Source: Giesbergeria sp. | Lineage (GTDB): Bacteria > Pseudomonadota > Gammaproteobacteria > Burkholderiales > Burkholderiaceae_C | DNA length: 64,000 nt | Assembly (NCBI GenBank): GCA_023150295.1 | Contig: JAKLLE010000002.1 | Span: forward strand, 1 to 64,000 | Direction: 5' to 3' | Part shown: in pieces, positions 18,134 to 28,662 of the stretch | How the letters are laid out: each line of letters opens with the position of its first letter | Position numbering within the stretch: the stretch's first letter is position 1 | Translations under genes and position numbers: made by a program | The notes under the pieces: model-generated | What the model was told of the DNA's origin: nothing | Database searches by the model: none | Seen by the model: the letters and a program-made list of their open reading frames with translations, nothing else

Positions 18134-18916
18134 TCAGACGCCGAATCCGTCGTCGGCCGCAATCACCGCGCCATTGACGAAATGGCTCTGGTCGCTGGCC
18201 AGCATGACGATGAGGGCGTCGAGATCCTGAGGCTGGCCCACGCGCTTGCGCGGCAGCATGCTGACGAGTTTCTGGCCGTGCTCGGTGTTCCAGTGGTGGT
18301 GGTTGATTTCGGTGTCGATGTAGCCGGGGCACAGGGCGTTGACGTTGATGCCATAGCGGCCCCATTCCAGCGCCATGGCCTTGGTCATCTGCACCACGGC
18401 AGCCTTGCTCATGGCATAGGCGCCAATCTGCGGCAGCACCTTCAGGCCCGCCATCGAGGCGATGTTGATGATGCGCCCGCCGGTGAAGCTGCCCGGCGCC
18501 GCACCGCGCGAGCGGGCCAGCATGCGCTTGCCCACCTCTTGCGCGACGAAAAAGGCGCCTTTGACGTTGGTGTCGAAGATGAAGTCGTAGTCTTCGGGTG
18601 TCACGTCCTGCAGGCGCTGCGTGGTGCTCACGCCCGAGTTGTTGACCAGAATGTCGATGGAGCCCATCTCGGTTTCGGCGTGGGCCACGGCGGCCTTGAT
18701 GGAGTCGTGGTCGGTCACGTCGAGTTCCACCACATGCGCGTCGCCCCCCTCGCCTTCGATGCGTGCACGCAGTTCCTTGAGCTTTTCAATGCGGCGGCTG
18801 GCCAGCACCACGCCCGCGCCGGCACGCGCCAGCGTTCTGGCAAACTGCGCACCCAAACCGCTCGAAGCCCCTGTCACAAATGCGATGCGGCCGGACAAAT
18901 CGATGCTGTAAGCCAT
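18134..18916 (-). CDS. Short-chain dehydrogenase/reductase
   Basis: A 260-residue SDR with the classical motifs: TGASSGLGAQFA (NAD(P) binding, near residue 16), NNSG (NNAG equivalent), a Ser in NIASMAGL and the YxxxK dyad in YAMSKAA. Such enzymes reduce 3-oxoacyl or related carbonyl substrates. It precedes the thioesterase gene in the same direction, and its promoter region holds an inverted repeat at 18945-18956. It diverges from the ETF-QO gene. Confidence 0.88.
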   Translation of the reverse strand: MAYSIDLSGRIAFVTGASSGLGAQFARTLARAGAGVVLASRRIEKLKELRARIEGEGGDAHVVELDVTDHDSIKAAVAHAETEMGSIDILVNNSGVSTTQRLQDVTPEDYDFIFDTNVKGAFFVAQEVGKRMLARSRGAAPGSFTGGRIINIASMAGLKVLPQIGAYAMSKAAVVQMTKAMALEWGRYGINVNALCPGYIDTEINHHHWNTEHGQKLVSMLPRKRVGQPQDLDALIVMLASDQSHFVNGAVIAADDGFGV

Positions 18917-18944
18917 TTAGAGTATCTCCACTGATTAGAAAATA

Positions 18945-18956
18945 GAACGACCGTTC
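18945..18956. promoter_or_regulatory. Inverted repeat, possible TetR-family operator
   Basis: GAACG-AC-CGTTC is a perfect 5-bp-arm palindrome in the 142-bp region between the divergent SDR and ETF-QO genes. Its form resembles operators of TetR-type fatty-acid regulators. No regulator gene of that family lies beside it, so this is only a suggestion. Confidence 0.35.
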
Positions 18957-19058
18957 GATTATCGGCATAACCGTGCATACAATCGGTCACCCGCCGGACA
19001 GGGGTCATCCCCCTCCCTGCCCAAAATAGCCCATTATCAAACGCCCGACGAGAAGCAC

Positions 19059-20780
19059 ATGACAAACGAAGAAATCCTCGCCCAGTTCGGTCCCCGCGAG
19101 TCCATGGAATACGACGTGGTGGTGGTCGGCGGCGGCCCCGGCGGCCTGGCCACCGCCATCCGGCTCAAGCAGCTCGCTGCCGAGCGCGGCCAGGATGTCT
19201 CGGTCGTGGTGCTGGAGAAAGGCTCCGAGCCCGGCGCGCACATCCTCTCGGGCGCCATCATGGACCCCAAGGCTTTGAGCGAGCTCATCCCCGACTGGAA
19301 GGAGCGCGGCGCCCCCCTGAACCAGCCCGTGACCGATGACGCCTACATCTTCCTGGGCGAGAAGTCGTCGTTCCGCGTGCCCAACATGGTGCTGCCCCCG
19401 TTTGCGCACAACCACGGCAACTACATCGTCAGCCTGGGTGCGGTCACCAAGTGGCTGGCCGAGCAGGCAGAAAGCCTGGGCGTGGAGATCTTCCCCGGCT
19501 TCACCGCCGCTGAAGTGCTTTATAACGAACAGGGTGCCGAAAATGGGGGCGTACCTGCGGTACGGGGCGTGGCCACCGGCAACCTGGGGGTGGGCAAGGA
19601 TGGCGAGCCCACCGAGAACTTCCAGCTCGGCATGGAACTGCTGGGCAAATACACCGTGTTCGCCGAAGGCGCACGCGGCCACCTGGGCAAGCAGCTGATT
19701 GCCCGCTACCAACTCGACGCCAACCGCGACCCGCAGAGCTTTGGCATCGGCATCAAGGAGCTGTGGGAGATCGACCCCGAGCGCCACCAGCCCGGCTTTG
19801 TGATGCACACCGCCGGCTGGCCCATGGAAAACGACACCTACGGCGGCGCCTTCCTGTACCACCTCGAAGGCAACAAGGTGGCTCTGGGCTTTGTCACTGG
19901 CCTGGGCTACACCAATCCGTATCTGAGCCCGTTCGAGGAATTCCAGCGCTGGAAGACGCACCCCAACGTCCGCTATTACCTGGAAAACGCCCGGGGCGAA
20001 GTCACGGCCAAGCGCCTGTCGTATGGCGCGCGCGCCATCAACGCCAGCGGCCTCAACTCCCTGCCCAAGACCGTGTTCCCGGGTGGCGCGCTGGTGGGCT
20101 GCAACGCCGGCTACCTGAACGTGGGCCGCATCAAGGGCAGCCACGCGGCCATCAAGACCGGCATGCTGGCGGCCGAAGCTGCGTTCGAGGCCGTCACCGC
20201 CGGGCGCCAGCACGACGAACTTGCCGCCTACCCCAAGGCGTTCGAGGAAAGCTGGCTGCACACCGAACTGAACAAGGACCGCAACTTCAAGAACTGGTTC
20301 AAGTACGGCTTGACCGTGGGCACCGTGATGAACGGCTTCGAGCAATTTGTGCTGCGCGGACACATTCCGTGGACGCTGCACCGCGAGAAGGCCGACCACC
20401 AGTACCTCAAGCCCGCAGCCGAGTGCAAGCCCATCCATTACCCCAAGCCCGACGGCAAGCTGACCTTCGACCGGCTCTCGAGCGTGTTCATCAGCAACAC
20501 CAACCACGAAGAGCAGCAACCGGCGCACCTGACGCTCAAGGACGCCAGCGTGCCCGTGCGCATCAACCTGGCCCAATACGCAGGCCCCGAGGCGCGCTAC
20601 TGCCCGGCCGGGGTGTACGAGTTCGTGCCTGACGAGGCCGCCGGAGGCAATGCCCAGCGCCTGCAGATCAACGCGCAGAACTGCGTGCACTGCAAGACGT
20701 GCGACATCAAGGACCCGACGCAGAACATCGTGTGGGTGACGCCCGAGGGGGGCGGCGGGCCCAACTATTCGGGCATGTGA
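19059..20780 (+). CDS. Electron transfer flavoprotein-ubiquinone oxidoreductase
   Basis: Passes electrons from ETF (reduced by acyl-CoA dehydrogenases) to ubiquinone in the membrane. The 573-residue protein has an N-terminal FAD-binding GGGPGGLATA motif (near residue 24), and a C-terminal 4Fe-4S ferredoxin-like domain with CPAGVYEF and CVHCKTCDIKDPTQN. Length and motifs match the family. It lies beside SDR and thioesterase genes, consistent with fatty-acid or amino-acid oxidation. A terminator follows. Confidence 0.94.
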   Translation: MTNEEILAQFGPRESMEYDVVVVGGGPGGLATAIRLKQLAAERGQDVSVVVLEKGSEPGAHILSGAIMDPKALSELIPDWKERGAPLNQPVTDDAYIFLGEKSSFRVPNMVLPPFAHNHGNYIVSLGAVTKWLAEQAESLGVEIFPGFTAAEVLYNEQGAENGGVPAVRGVATGNLGVGKDGEPTENFQLGMELLGKYTVFAEGARGHLGKQLIARYQLDANRDPQSFGIGIKELWEIDPERHQPGFVMHTAGWPMENDTYGGAFLYHLEGNKVALGFVTGLGYTNPYLSPFEEFQRWKTHPNVRYYLENARGEVTAKRLSYGARAINASGLNSLPKTVFPGGALVGCNAGYLNVGRIKGSHAAIKTGMLAAEAAFEAVTAGRQHDELAAYPKAFEESWLHTELNKDRNFKNWFKYGLTVGTVMNGFEQFVLRGHIPWTLHREKADHQYLKPAAECKPIHYPKPDGKLTFDRLSSVFISNTNHEEQQPAHLTLKDASVPVRINLAQYAGPEARYCPAGVYEFVPDEAAGGNAQRLQINAQNCVHCKTCDIKDPTQNIVWVTPEGGGGPNYSGM

Positions 20781-20798
20781 GCCCGCGACCCCATGAAG

Positions 20799-20823
20799 GG
20801 CCTGCACTTGCAGGCCTTTTTTT
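20799..20823 (+). terminator. Terminator after the ETF-QO gene
   Basis: A 7-bp stem GGCCTGC/GCAGGCC with a 4-nt loop is followed by seven T. Confidence 0.88.
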
Positions 20824-20845
20824 CATGCCGGCCCAGGCCGGAGCC

Positions 20846-21124
20846 TCAGGGGCGGCCGCGCCGCTGCTCGCGCTCGCGCCGCGACCAGTACTGGAAGGCG
20901 TCCTCGTGCAGTTCGATGTCGAGTTCTTCAACGCGCTGCCGCAGGCGCTCCTGCACATCGGCCACGGCCTGGTTGTAGACCAGCGGAGCGATCTCTTCCA
21001 GGAAGAAACCGAACAACGCACCGGCTGCGATGTTGCCAATCTTCTGATCCAGATGCTCCTGAAAATAGCGCTCGATGGACGCCACGGCGTCCGCCCGTTC
21101 CTGCCGGGGAATCTCGATACCCAT
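20846..21124 (-). CDS. DUF2164 family protein
   Basis: A 92-residue conserved protein that I assign to DUF2164 from its layout (IPRQERADAVASIERYFQEHLDQKIGN and a charged C-terminus). It is acidic and helical with no membrane segment. The function is unknown. It is convergent with the ETF-QO gene and downstream of an Lrp-type regulator on the same strand, 72 bp away. Confidence 0.75.
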   Translation of the reverse strand: MGIEIPRQERADAVASIERYFQEHLDQKIGNIAAGALFGFFLEEIAPLVYNQAVADVQERLRQRVEELDIELHEDAFQYWSRREREQRRGRP

Positions 21125-21196
21125 GGGAAGATGCTCCTGATTAAATAGCTTACCGCGATTGACTGGTGAGCGTCAGAGGCCATTTTTGCCGGAAAT

Positions 21197-21667
21197 TCAA
21201 TTCACGAACAACGGCAAATCGGCCTTTTTCAGCGTGCGCAGCACGAAGCTGGAGCGGCTGTGGCGTATGCCCTTGATCTTGTAGAGCTTCTCGCGCAGCA
21301 GGCGCTCGTAATCGCGCGTGTCTTTCACCACCACGCGCAGCAGGTAGTCGTAGTCGCCCGAGACCAGGTGCGCCTCGATCACCTCGGGAATGCTCGCCAG
21401 CGTTTCGCCAAATTTTTCCAGCGTGTTGTCGGAATGGCTGTCGAGCGTGACCTGCACCAGCACCGTGTCGGCCAGGTCCAGCGCCTGCGGGTTGAGTCGC
21501 ACGGTATAGCCTTCGATCACCCCGGCCTCTTCCATCTTCTTGATGCGGCCCCAGCACGGCGACGGGCTCAAGCCCACGGCTTGGCCGATTTCCTGCAGGC
21601 TGGCGCGCGCATTGGCTTGCAGCACGGAGAGAATTTTTCTGTCCAGACGGTCCATGGCTTTGATCAT
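21197..21667 (-). CDS. Lrp/AsnC family transcriptional regulator
   Basis: A 156-residue regulator with an N-terminal AsnC-type helix-turn-helix (LDRKILSVLQANARASLQ...VGLSPSPCWGRI) and a C-terminal RAM ligand-binding domain (VEAHLVSGDYDYLLRV-like). These proteins sense amino acids. It lies 475 bp upstream of, and divergent from, the riboswitch-gcvTHP operon, so a role near glycine metabolism is possible. The start may instead be the second ATG at 21655. Confidence 0.9.
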   Translation of the reverse strand: MIKAMDRLDRKILSVLQANARASLQEIGQAVGLSPSPCWGRIKKMEEAGVIEGYTVRLNPQALDLADTVLVQVTLDSHSDNTLEKFGETLASIPEVIEAHLVSGDYDYLLRVVVKDTRDYERLLREKLYKIKGIRHSRSSFVLRTLKKADLPLFVN

Positions 21668-21870
21668 TTGAGTTATTGAGAAATTTCAGAATAATTTTCC
21701 ATTGAATCGATTAAATGACGCAAATTCAGAAAATTCAACCACCACCCGTCCGGCACAATTTCTCTCAGACGCTCTTACCGGAGCGAGCAAACTGACAAGG
21801 CCCCGGCTGGTTACCGCCAGACCGGGGCGCTTGGCAATTGGCCCCGGCAAAGCAGGTAGAATCGCGCCTT

Positions 21871-22092
21871 CGTCAGGAGAGAGTGCTCCGCTTATCCGCG
21901 AGCAGCACCGCCGAAGGCGCAGGCACCCGCCGAACGCTCAGGCAAAAGGACTGGCAACCGCCCGCAGTGATGCGGGCGTTCCCTTGCTGGAGAGAGGTGG
22001 CCGCGCACACGCACAGGCCATCCACCGAAGGAGCAAGCCGCGCGGCCAGCCAGGGCGCCGTGGTGAATCTCTCAGGTAAAGCGGACAGCAGG
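21871..22092 (+). promoter_or_regulatory. Tandem glycine riboswitch
   Basis: Two glycine aptamers lie in series before gcvT. Aptamer 1 (about 21871-21953) shows GTCAGGAGAGAG...CGCCGAAGGCGCAGGC...CTCAGGCAAAAGGACTG. Aptamer 2 (about 21984-22092) shows GCTGGAGAGAGG...CACCGAAGGAGCAAGCC...CTCTCAGGTAAAGCGGACAGC. These are the conserved core strings of the class, with P1 stems closing on GTC/GAC-type ends. Binding of glycine is expected to turn on the cleavage operon. The 21668-21870 stretch before it holds the promoter region and no gene. Confidence 0.93.
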
Positions 22093-22142
22093 GCAAATTC
22101 CGTGGCACATGTGCCGCGGCCCCCATTTGCCCTGGAGCTTTC

Positions 22143-23279
22143 ATGTCCGCACCTGCCGCCGCCCCCCTGCTCACCACGCCGCTCAACGCACTGCACATCG
22201 AACTGGGCGCCCGCATGGTGCCGTTTGCCGGTTATTCCATGCCCGTGCAGTACCCCGCAGGTTTGATGGCCGAGCACCTGCACACCCGTCAGGCTGCGGG
22301 CCTGTTCGATGTATCGCACATGGGCCAGCTGCGCCTGATGGGCCCCGACGCCGCTGCCGCGTTCGAAACCCTGATGCCCGTGGACGTGATCGACCTGCCC
22401 GTGGGCAAGCAGCGCTACGGCCTGCTGCTGAACGACGAGGGCGGCATCATCGACGACCTGATGTTCTTCCGCGTGGCGCAGGACGAAATTTTCGTCATCG
22501 TCAACGGCGCCTGCAAGGTGGGCGACATCGCGCACATCCAGGCGCGCATCGGCCAGCACTGCCAGGTCATTCCAATGCCCGACCACGCCCTGCTCGCCCT
22601 GCAAGGCCCGCAGGCGGCTGCGGCCCTGGCGCGCCTGGCGCCCGGCGTCGAAAAGCTGGTGTTCATGACCGGCAGCCAGTTCACCATCGCCGATTGCGAC
22701 TGCTTCGTCACGCGCAGCGGCTACACCGGCGAGGACGGCTTTGAAATCTCGGTGCCCGCCGCGCAGGCCGACACCCTGGCGCGCGCGCTACTGGCCCAGC
22801 CTGAGGTGAAACCCATCGGCCTGGGCGCGCGCAACTCGCTGCGCCTCGAAGCCGGCCTGTGCCTCTATGGCAACGACATCGACACCACCACCACGCCCGT
22901 CGAGGCCGCGCTGAACTGGGCCATGCAGAAGGTACGCCGCACCGGCGGCGCCCGCGCCGGGGGCTTTCCCGGAGCCGACACGGTGCTGGCCCAGCTCGAC
23001 AACCCCGCCAGCCTGACGCGCAAGCGCGTGGGCCTCGTCGCCCTGGAGCGCGTACCCGTGCGCGAGCACACCGAGCTGCAAACGACCGAAGGCCAGAAGA
23101 TCGGCGAAGTCACCAGCGGCCTGCTCGGCCCCACCTTCGACAAGCCCATCGCCCTGGCCTATGTGGACGCCCAGCATGCCGCCATCGGCACGCGCGTCAA
23201 CGCCATCGTGCGCGGCAAGGCAGTGCCCATGGAAGTCTGCGCCACCCCTTTCGTGCCCACGCGCTACTACCGCGGCTGA
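22143..23279 (+). CDS. gcvT: Glycine cleavage system aminomethyltransferase (T protein)
   Basis: The T protein takes the aminomethyl group from lipoylated GcvH, releases ammonia and forms 5,10-methylene-tetrahydrofolate. The 378-residue sequence shows the family N-terminus (TPLNALHIELGARMVPFAGYSMPVQY), GLFDVSHMGQ, the FVTRSGYTGEDGFEI folate-site segment, and the C-terminal barrel. It is the first gene of the riboswitch-controlled gcvTHP operon, 50 bp after the second aptamer. Confidence 0.95.
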   Translation: MSAPAAAPLLTTPLNALHIELGARMVPFAGYSMPVQYPAGLMAEHLHTRQAAGLFDVSHMGQLRLMGPDAAAAFETLMPVDVIDLPVGKQRYGLLLNDEGGIIDDLMFFRVAQDEIFVIVNGACKVGDIAHIQARIGQHCQVIPMPDHALLALQGPQAAAALARLAPGVEKLVFMTGSQFTIADCDCFVTRSGYTGEDGFEISVPAAQADTLARALLAQPEVKPIGLGARNSLRLEAGLCLYGNDIDTTTTPVEAALNWAMQKVRRTGGARAGGFPGADTVLAQLDNPASLTRKRVGLVALERVPVREHTELQTTEGQKIGEVTSGLLGPTFDKPIALAYVDAQHAAIGTRVNAIVRGKAVPMEVCATPFVPTRYYRG

Positions 23280-23337
23280 AACCGCCACGGGCGCAAGCTA
23301 CATTCCGAATTCCCTTCATCTTTCAGGAGCTTTTCCC

Positions 23338-23712
23338 ATGACCATCAAGTATTCCAAGGATCACGAGTGGATCAACGCCGCCGATGCCAACGCCGCCGTC
23401 GTCGGCATCACGCTGCACGCCCAGGATGCGCTGGGTGACGTGGTGTTTGTGGACCTGCCCGCCGTGGGCACCACGTTTGCCCAGGGCGACGTGGCCGGCG
23501 TGGTCGAGTCCGTGAAGGCCGCTGCCGACGTGTACATGCCCGTTTCGGGCGAAGTGGTGGAAGTGAACGAGGCGCTGCGCGCCGACCCGTCGCTGGCCAA
23601 CTCAGACCCGCTGGGCGCGGGCTGGTTCTTCAAGGTCAAGCTGTCCGACGCCGCGCAACTCGACGGCCTGATGGACGAGACCACCTACACGAGCTTCTCT
23701 GCCAGCGCCTGA
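23338..23712 (+). CDS. gcvH: Glycine cleavage system H protein
   Basis: The lipoyl carrier that shuttles the aminomethyl intermediate between P, T and L proteins. The lipoylated lysine is K60 in VESVKAA. The length of 124 residues is normal. The start at 23338 has a CAGGAG site. It lies between gcvT and gcvP, with an inverted pair of dispersed repeats in the gap before gcvP. Confidence 0.95.
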   Translation: MTIKYSKDHEWINAADANAAVVGITLHAQDALGDVVFVDLPAVGTTFAQGDVAGVVESVKAAADVYMPVSGEVVEVNEALRADPSLANSDPLGAGWFFKVKLSDAAQLDGLMDETTYTSFSASA

Positions 23713-23722
23713 GGCGCAACCG

Positions 23723-23830
23723 CTTCAAAAACCATAGCAGCCAGCGCACGCATTCAGGCGATTTCAGATACAAAAGTATTTGAATCCGCCTGAAATAAAG
23801 CGTAAGCAGCTCACATTTCAATAGCACTCC
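23723..23830. repeat. Head-to-head pair of dispersed GCTAT/ATAGC repeats between gcvH and gcvP
   Basis: The first half (about 23723-23778) has CAAAAACCATAGCagccaGCGC. The second half reads the same elements on the minus strand (GCTATTgaaatgtgAGCTGCTTaCGC). Together they form a long imperfect palindrome centred near 23777, inside an operon where a strong hairpin could weaken gcvP expression or protect the gcvTH transcript. Confidence 0.6.
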
Positions 23831-23844
23831 AGACTGGTTCCGCC

Positions 23845-26721
23845 ATGCAGATGCCCGCCGCCCTGCCCTTGTCCGCGCTCGAAAACGCGGGTGAATTCCT
23901 GCCCCGCCACATCGGCATCGACGCCGCCGACGAAGCCCACATGCTGTCGGTCATTGGCGAGGCCTCGCGCCGTGCCCTCATCGACGGCATCGTGCCGCGC
24001 TCCATCGCGCGCGGCCAGGCCATGGATCTGCCTGCGCCCGCCACGGAGGCGGCCGCACTGGCCGAGCTCAAGGCGATCGCATCCAAGAACAAGCTGCTCA
24101 AGAGCTTCATCGGCCAGGGCTACTACGGCACGCACACACCCGGCGTGATCCTGCGCAACATTCTGGAGAACCCCGCCTGGTACACCGCCTACACGCCCTA
24201 CCAGGCCGAAATTTCGCAAGGCCGCATGGAGTCGCTGGTCAACTTCCAGACCATGGTGTGCGACCTGACCGGCATGCCGATTGCCAACGCCTCCATGCTC
24301 GACGAGGCCACGGCAGCGGCCGAGGCCATGACGCTGGCCAAGCGCATGAGCAAGTCCAAATCCATGGTGTTCTATGTCGACGACCAGGCACTGCCACAAA
24401 CCGTTGAGGTGATTCGCACTCGTGCAGAGCACCTTGGTATCGAAGTGCGGATTTGTACCGGCGTCGAAGCGTTGGACGGTGAAAGTTTTGCGGTGTTCTT
24501 GCAGTATCCGGCGCTCAATGGCGAGGTACGCGATCTCAAGACTTGGGTGACACAGTACAAAGCTCAAGGCGGTAGCGTGATCGTGGCCGCCGACCTGCTG
24601 GCCCTCACGCTCATCACCCCGCCTGGTGAATGGGGCGCCGATATTGTGGTGGGCACCACGCAACGCTTTGGCATGCCCATGGGCGCGGGCGGCCCGCACG
24701 CAGCCTACATGGCCTGCCGCGACGACTTCAAGCGCTCCATGCCCGGCCGCCTGGTGGGCGTGAGCGTGGACGTGCATGGCAAGCCGGCCTACCGCCTGGC
24801 GCTGCAGACGCGCGAGCAGCACATCCGCCGCGAAAAAGCCACCTCCAACATCTGCACCGCGCAGGTGCTGCCAGCCGTCATCGCCAGCATGTACGCCGTG
24901 TACCACGGCCCCGAGGGCCTGCGCCGCATCGCCCAGCGCGTGGCCTCGTACACGGCCATCCTCGCCAAGGGCCTGGAGCAGTTGGGCGCGCCGGTGCACG
25001 CCCAGGCAACGTTCGATACCGTCACGCTGAAAACCGACGGCGCTACCAAAACCATAGCTGCTCGCGCAGTGCAGATGGGCGCAAACCTGCGAATTTACTT
25101 CGAGAACTACCTCTGCATATCGCTCGACGAAACCACCACGCGCGACGACATCGCGCTGCTGTGGAAGGTCTTCGCGAAGGACGGCCAGCCCCTGCCCAGC
25201 GTCGACGCGTTCGAGAACGGTGTGGAGCCGCTGATCCCTGCGGAGCTGCGCCGCACCAGCAGCTACCTCACGCACCCGGTGTTCAACACCCACCACTCCG
25301 AGACCGGCATGCTGCGCTACATCCGCCAGTTGTCCGACAAGGACCTGGCGCTGGACCGCACCATGATCCCGCTGGGCTCGTGCACCATGAAGCTCAACGC
25401 CACGAGCGAGATGATCCCGATCACCTGGCCCGAATTCGCGAACGTGCACCCCTTCGCCCCGGCCAACCAGCTCGAAGGCTATCGCCTGCTCGACGAGCAA
25501 CTGCGCGCCTGGCTGTGCCAGGCCACGGGCTACGCGGGCATCAGCCTGCAGCCCAACGCGGGCAGCCAGGGCGAATACGCCGGCCTGCTGGCCATCAAGG
25601 GCTACCACGAGGCCCGTGGCGGGAGCCACCGCAAGGTCTGCCTGATCCCCAGCAGCGCGCACGGCACCAACCCCGCCAGCGCCCAGATGGTGGGCATGCA
25701 GGTGGTGGTGACACAGTGCGATGAAAACGGCAACGTCAACATGCAGGACCTGCAGGCCAAGTGCGAACAGCACAGCCAGAATCTGGCCTGCGTGATGATC
25801 ACCTACCCCAGCACGCACGGCGTGTTTGAAACGCAGGTCAAGGAGCTGTGCCAGCTCGTGCACAGCCATGGCGGCCGCGTGTACGTGGACGGCGCCAACA
25901 TGAACGCCCTGGTCGGCGTGGCCGCCCCCGGCGAATTTGGCGGCGACGTGAGCCACCTGAACCTGCACAAGACCTTCTGCATTCCGCACGGCGGCGGCGG
26001 CCCCGGCGTCGGCCCGGTGTGCGTGGTGGCAGACCTGGTGCCCTACCTGCCCGGCCATGCCACAGCGGGCAATGCTGGCACGGTGGGCGCCGTTTCTGCC
26101 GCGCCCCTGGGCAACGCCGCCGTGCTGCCCATCAGCTGGATGTACATCCGCATGATGGGCGCCGAGGGCCTGCAGGCTGCCACCGAGGCGGCCATCCTCA
26201 GCGCCAACTACATCAGCGCGCGCCTCAAGGATCAGTATCCCACGCTGTACGCCTCCAGCAACGGCCATGTGGCGCACGAATGCATCCTCGACCTGCGCCA
26301 ACTCAAGGAGACCAGCGGCGTCATGGCCGAGGACGTGGCCAAGCGCCTGATCGACTACGGCTTCCACGCGCCCACCCTGAGCTTCCCCGTGGCCAACACG
26401 CTGATGGTGGAGCCCACCGAGAGCGAGACGCTGTCCGAAATCGACCGCTTCATCGACGCGATGATCGCCATCCGCGAAGAGATCCGCCAGGTCGAAACCG
26501 GCGCCTGGCCGCAGGACAACAACCCGCTGAAGAACGCCCCGCACACCGCCGAGAGCCTGCTCGCGGGAGACTGGACGCGCCCCTACACCCGCGAAGCCGC
26601 CGCCTACCCCGTGGCCGCCCTGCGCCAGGCCAAGTACTGGTCGCCCGTGGGCCGCGTGGACAACGTCTACGGTGACCGCAACCTGTTCTGCAGCTGCGTG
26701 CCTATCGGCGAACTGGCCTGA
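23845..26721 (+). CDS. gcvP: Glycine dehydrogenase (decarboxylating), P protein
   Basis: The PLP enzyme that decarboxylates glycine and loads the residue onto GcvH. At 958 residues it is the fused (single-chain) type. The PLP lysine is K709 in [18 protein letters not shown]. The N-terminal half has [18 protein letters not shown] and the C-terminal half [13 protein letters not shown]. No L protein gene is in view. Two oddities: codon use between about 24384 and 24590 is clearly less GC-biased than on either side, and 25036-25095 resembles the dispersed repeat. Confidence 0.95.
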   Translation: MQMPAALPLSALENAGEFLPRHIGIDAADEAHMLSVIGEASRRALIDGIVPRSIARGQAMDLPAPATEAAALAELKAIASKNKLLKSFIGQGYYGTHTPGVILRNILENPAWYTAYTPYQAEISQGRMESLVNFQTMVCDLTGMPIANASMLDEATAAAEAMTLAKRMSKSKSMVFYVDDQALPQTVEVIRTRAEHLGIEVRICTGVEALDGESFAVFLQYPALNGEVRDLKTWVTQYKAQGGSVIVAADLLALTLITPPGEWGADIVVGTTQRFGMPMGAGGPHAAYMACRDDFKRSMPGRLVGVSVDVHGKPAYRLALQTREQHIRREKATSNICTAQVLPAVIASMYAVYHGPEGLRRIAQRVASYTAILAKGLEQLGAPVHAQATFDTVTLKTDGATKTIAARAVQMGANLRIYFENYLCISLDETTTRDDIALLWKVFAKDGQPLPSVDAFENGVEPLIPAELRRTSSYLTHPVFNTHHSETGMLRYIRQLSDKDLALDRTMIPLGSCTMKLNATSEMIPITWPEFANVHPFAPANQLEGYRLLDEQLRAWLCQATGYAGISLQPNAGSQGEYAGLLAIKGYHEARGGSHRKVCLIPSSAHGTNPASAQMVGMQVVVTQCDENGNVNMQDLQAKCEQHSQNLACVMITYPSTHGVFETQVKELCQLVHSHGGRVYVDGANMNALVGVAAPGEFGGDVSHLNLHKTFCIPHGGGGPGVGPVCVVADLVPYLPGHATAGNAGTVGAVSAAPLGNAAVLPISWMYIRMMGAEGLQAATEAAILSANYISARLKDQYPTLYASSNGHVAHECILDLRQLKETSGVMAEDVAKRLIDYGFHAPTLSFPVANTLMVEPTESETLSEIDRFIDAMIAIREEIRQVETGAWPQDNNPLKNAPHTAESLLAGDWTRPYTREAAAYPVAALRQAKYWSPVGRVDNVYGDRNLFCSCVPIGELA
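25036..25095 (+). repeat. Dispersed GCTAT/ATAGC-like repeat inside gcvP
   Basis: GCTAccaaaaccATAGCTGCTcGCGC, then gggCGC and AATTT, follow the order of the other copies. It encodes ATKTIAARA, close to AIKTIADSA in the pepN copy. By my comparison with E. coli GcvP from memory the local length is nearly unchanged, so it would be a replacement rather than an insertion. Confidence 0.5.
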
Positions 26722-26732
26722 CCCCAACCGCC

Positions 26733-28124
<1,392 letters not shown>

Positions 28125-28181
28125 GTACGCATAACGGTCTGAGGGATACGTACACTGTTCTTTTTTTCCACAAGGAACACC

Positions 28182-28592
28182 GTGCGCTCTTTCGCCAAAG
28201 TCCTGTTGCCCTGCCTGCTGGCAGCACCCCTGGCCCACGCCCAAGGCCCTACCAAGGCCGTCACCACCCCCAGCGGCCTGGTCTATGAATCCCTCAAGGA
28301 CGGCGCGGGCGACGCACCCAAGGCCACCGACACCGTCAAGGTGCACTACAAAGGCACGTTCCTCGATGGCAAGGAATTCGACAGCTCCTACAAGCGCGGC
28401 GAGCCCACCGAGTTCCCCCTCAACCGCGTGATCCCCTGCTGGACCGAGGGCGTGCAGCGCATGAAGCCCGGCGGCAAGGCCAAGCTGACCTGCCCTCCCG
28501 CCATTGCCTACGGCGAGCGTGGCGCAGGCGGCGTGATCCCACCCAACGCCACGCTGAACTTCGAGATCGAGCTGCTGGCCGTCAAGCGCTGA
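28182..28592 (+). CDS. FKBP-type peptidyl-prolyl cis-trans isomerase, exported
   Basis: A 136-residue protein with a Sec signal peptide (MRSFAKVLLPCLLAAPLAHA) and a single FKBP domain (VKVHYKGTFLDGKEFDSS...AIAYGERGAGGVIPPNATLNFEIELL). It probably speeds proline isomerisation in the periplasm. The GTG start at 28182 has an AAGGA site. The lysine/tyrosine pattern of the active site looks intact. Confidence 0.9.
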   Translation: MRSFAKVLLPCLLAAPLAHAQGPTKAVTTPSGLVYESLKDGAGDAPKATDTVKVHYKGTFLDGKEFDSSYKRGEPTEFPLNRVIPCWTEGVQRMKPGGKAKLTCPPAIAYGERGAGGVIPPNATLNFEIELLAVKR

Positions 28593-28662
28593 ACGGCCAG
28601 GGCTTGCTGCGTCCGCTCAGGAGCACAGGCCGCCCTGCCGGGCTTACACTTGCGCGCAGCCC

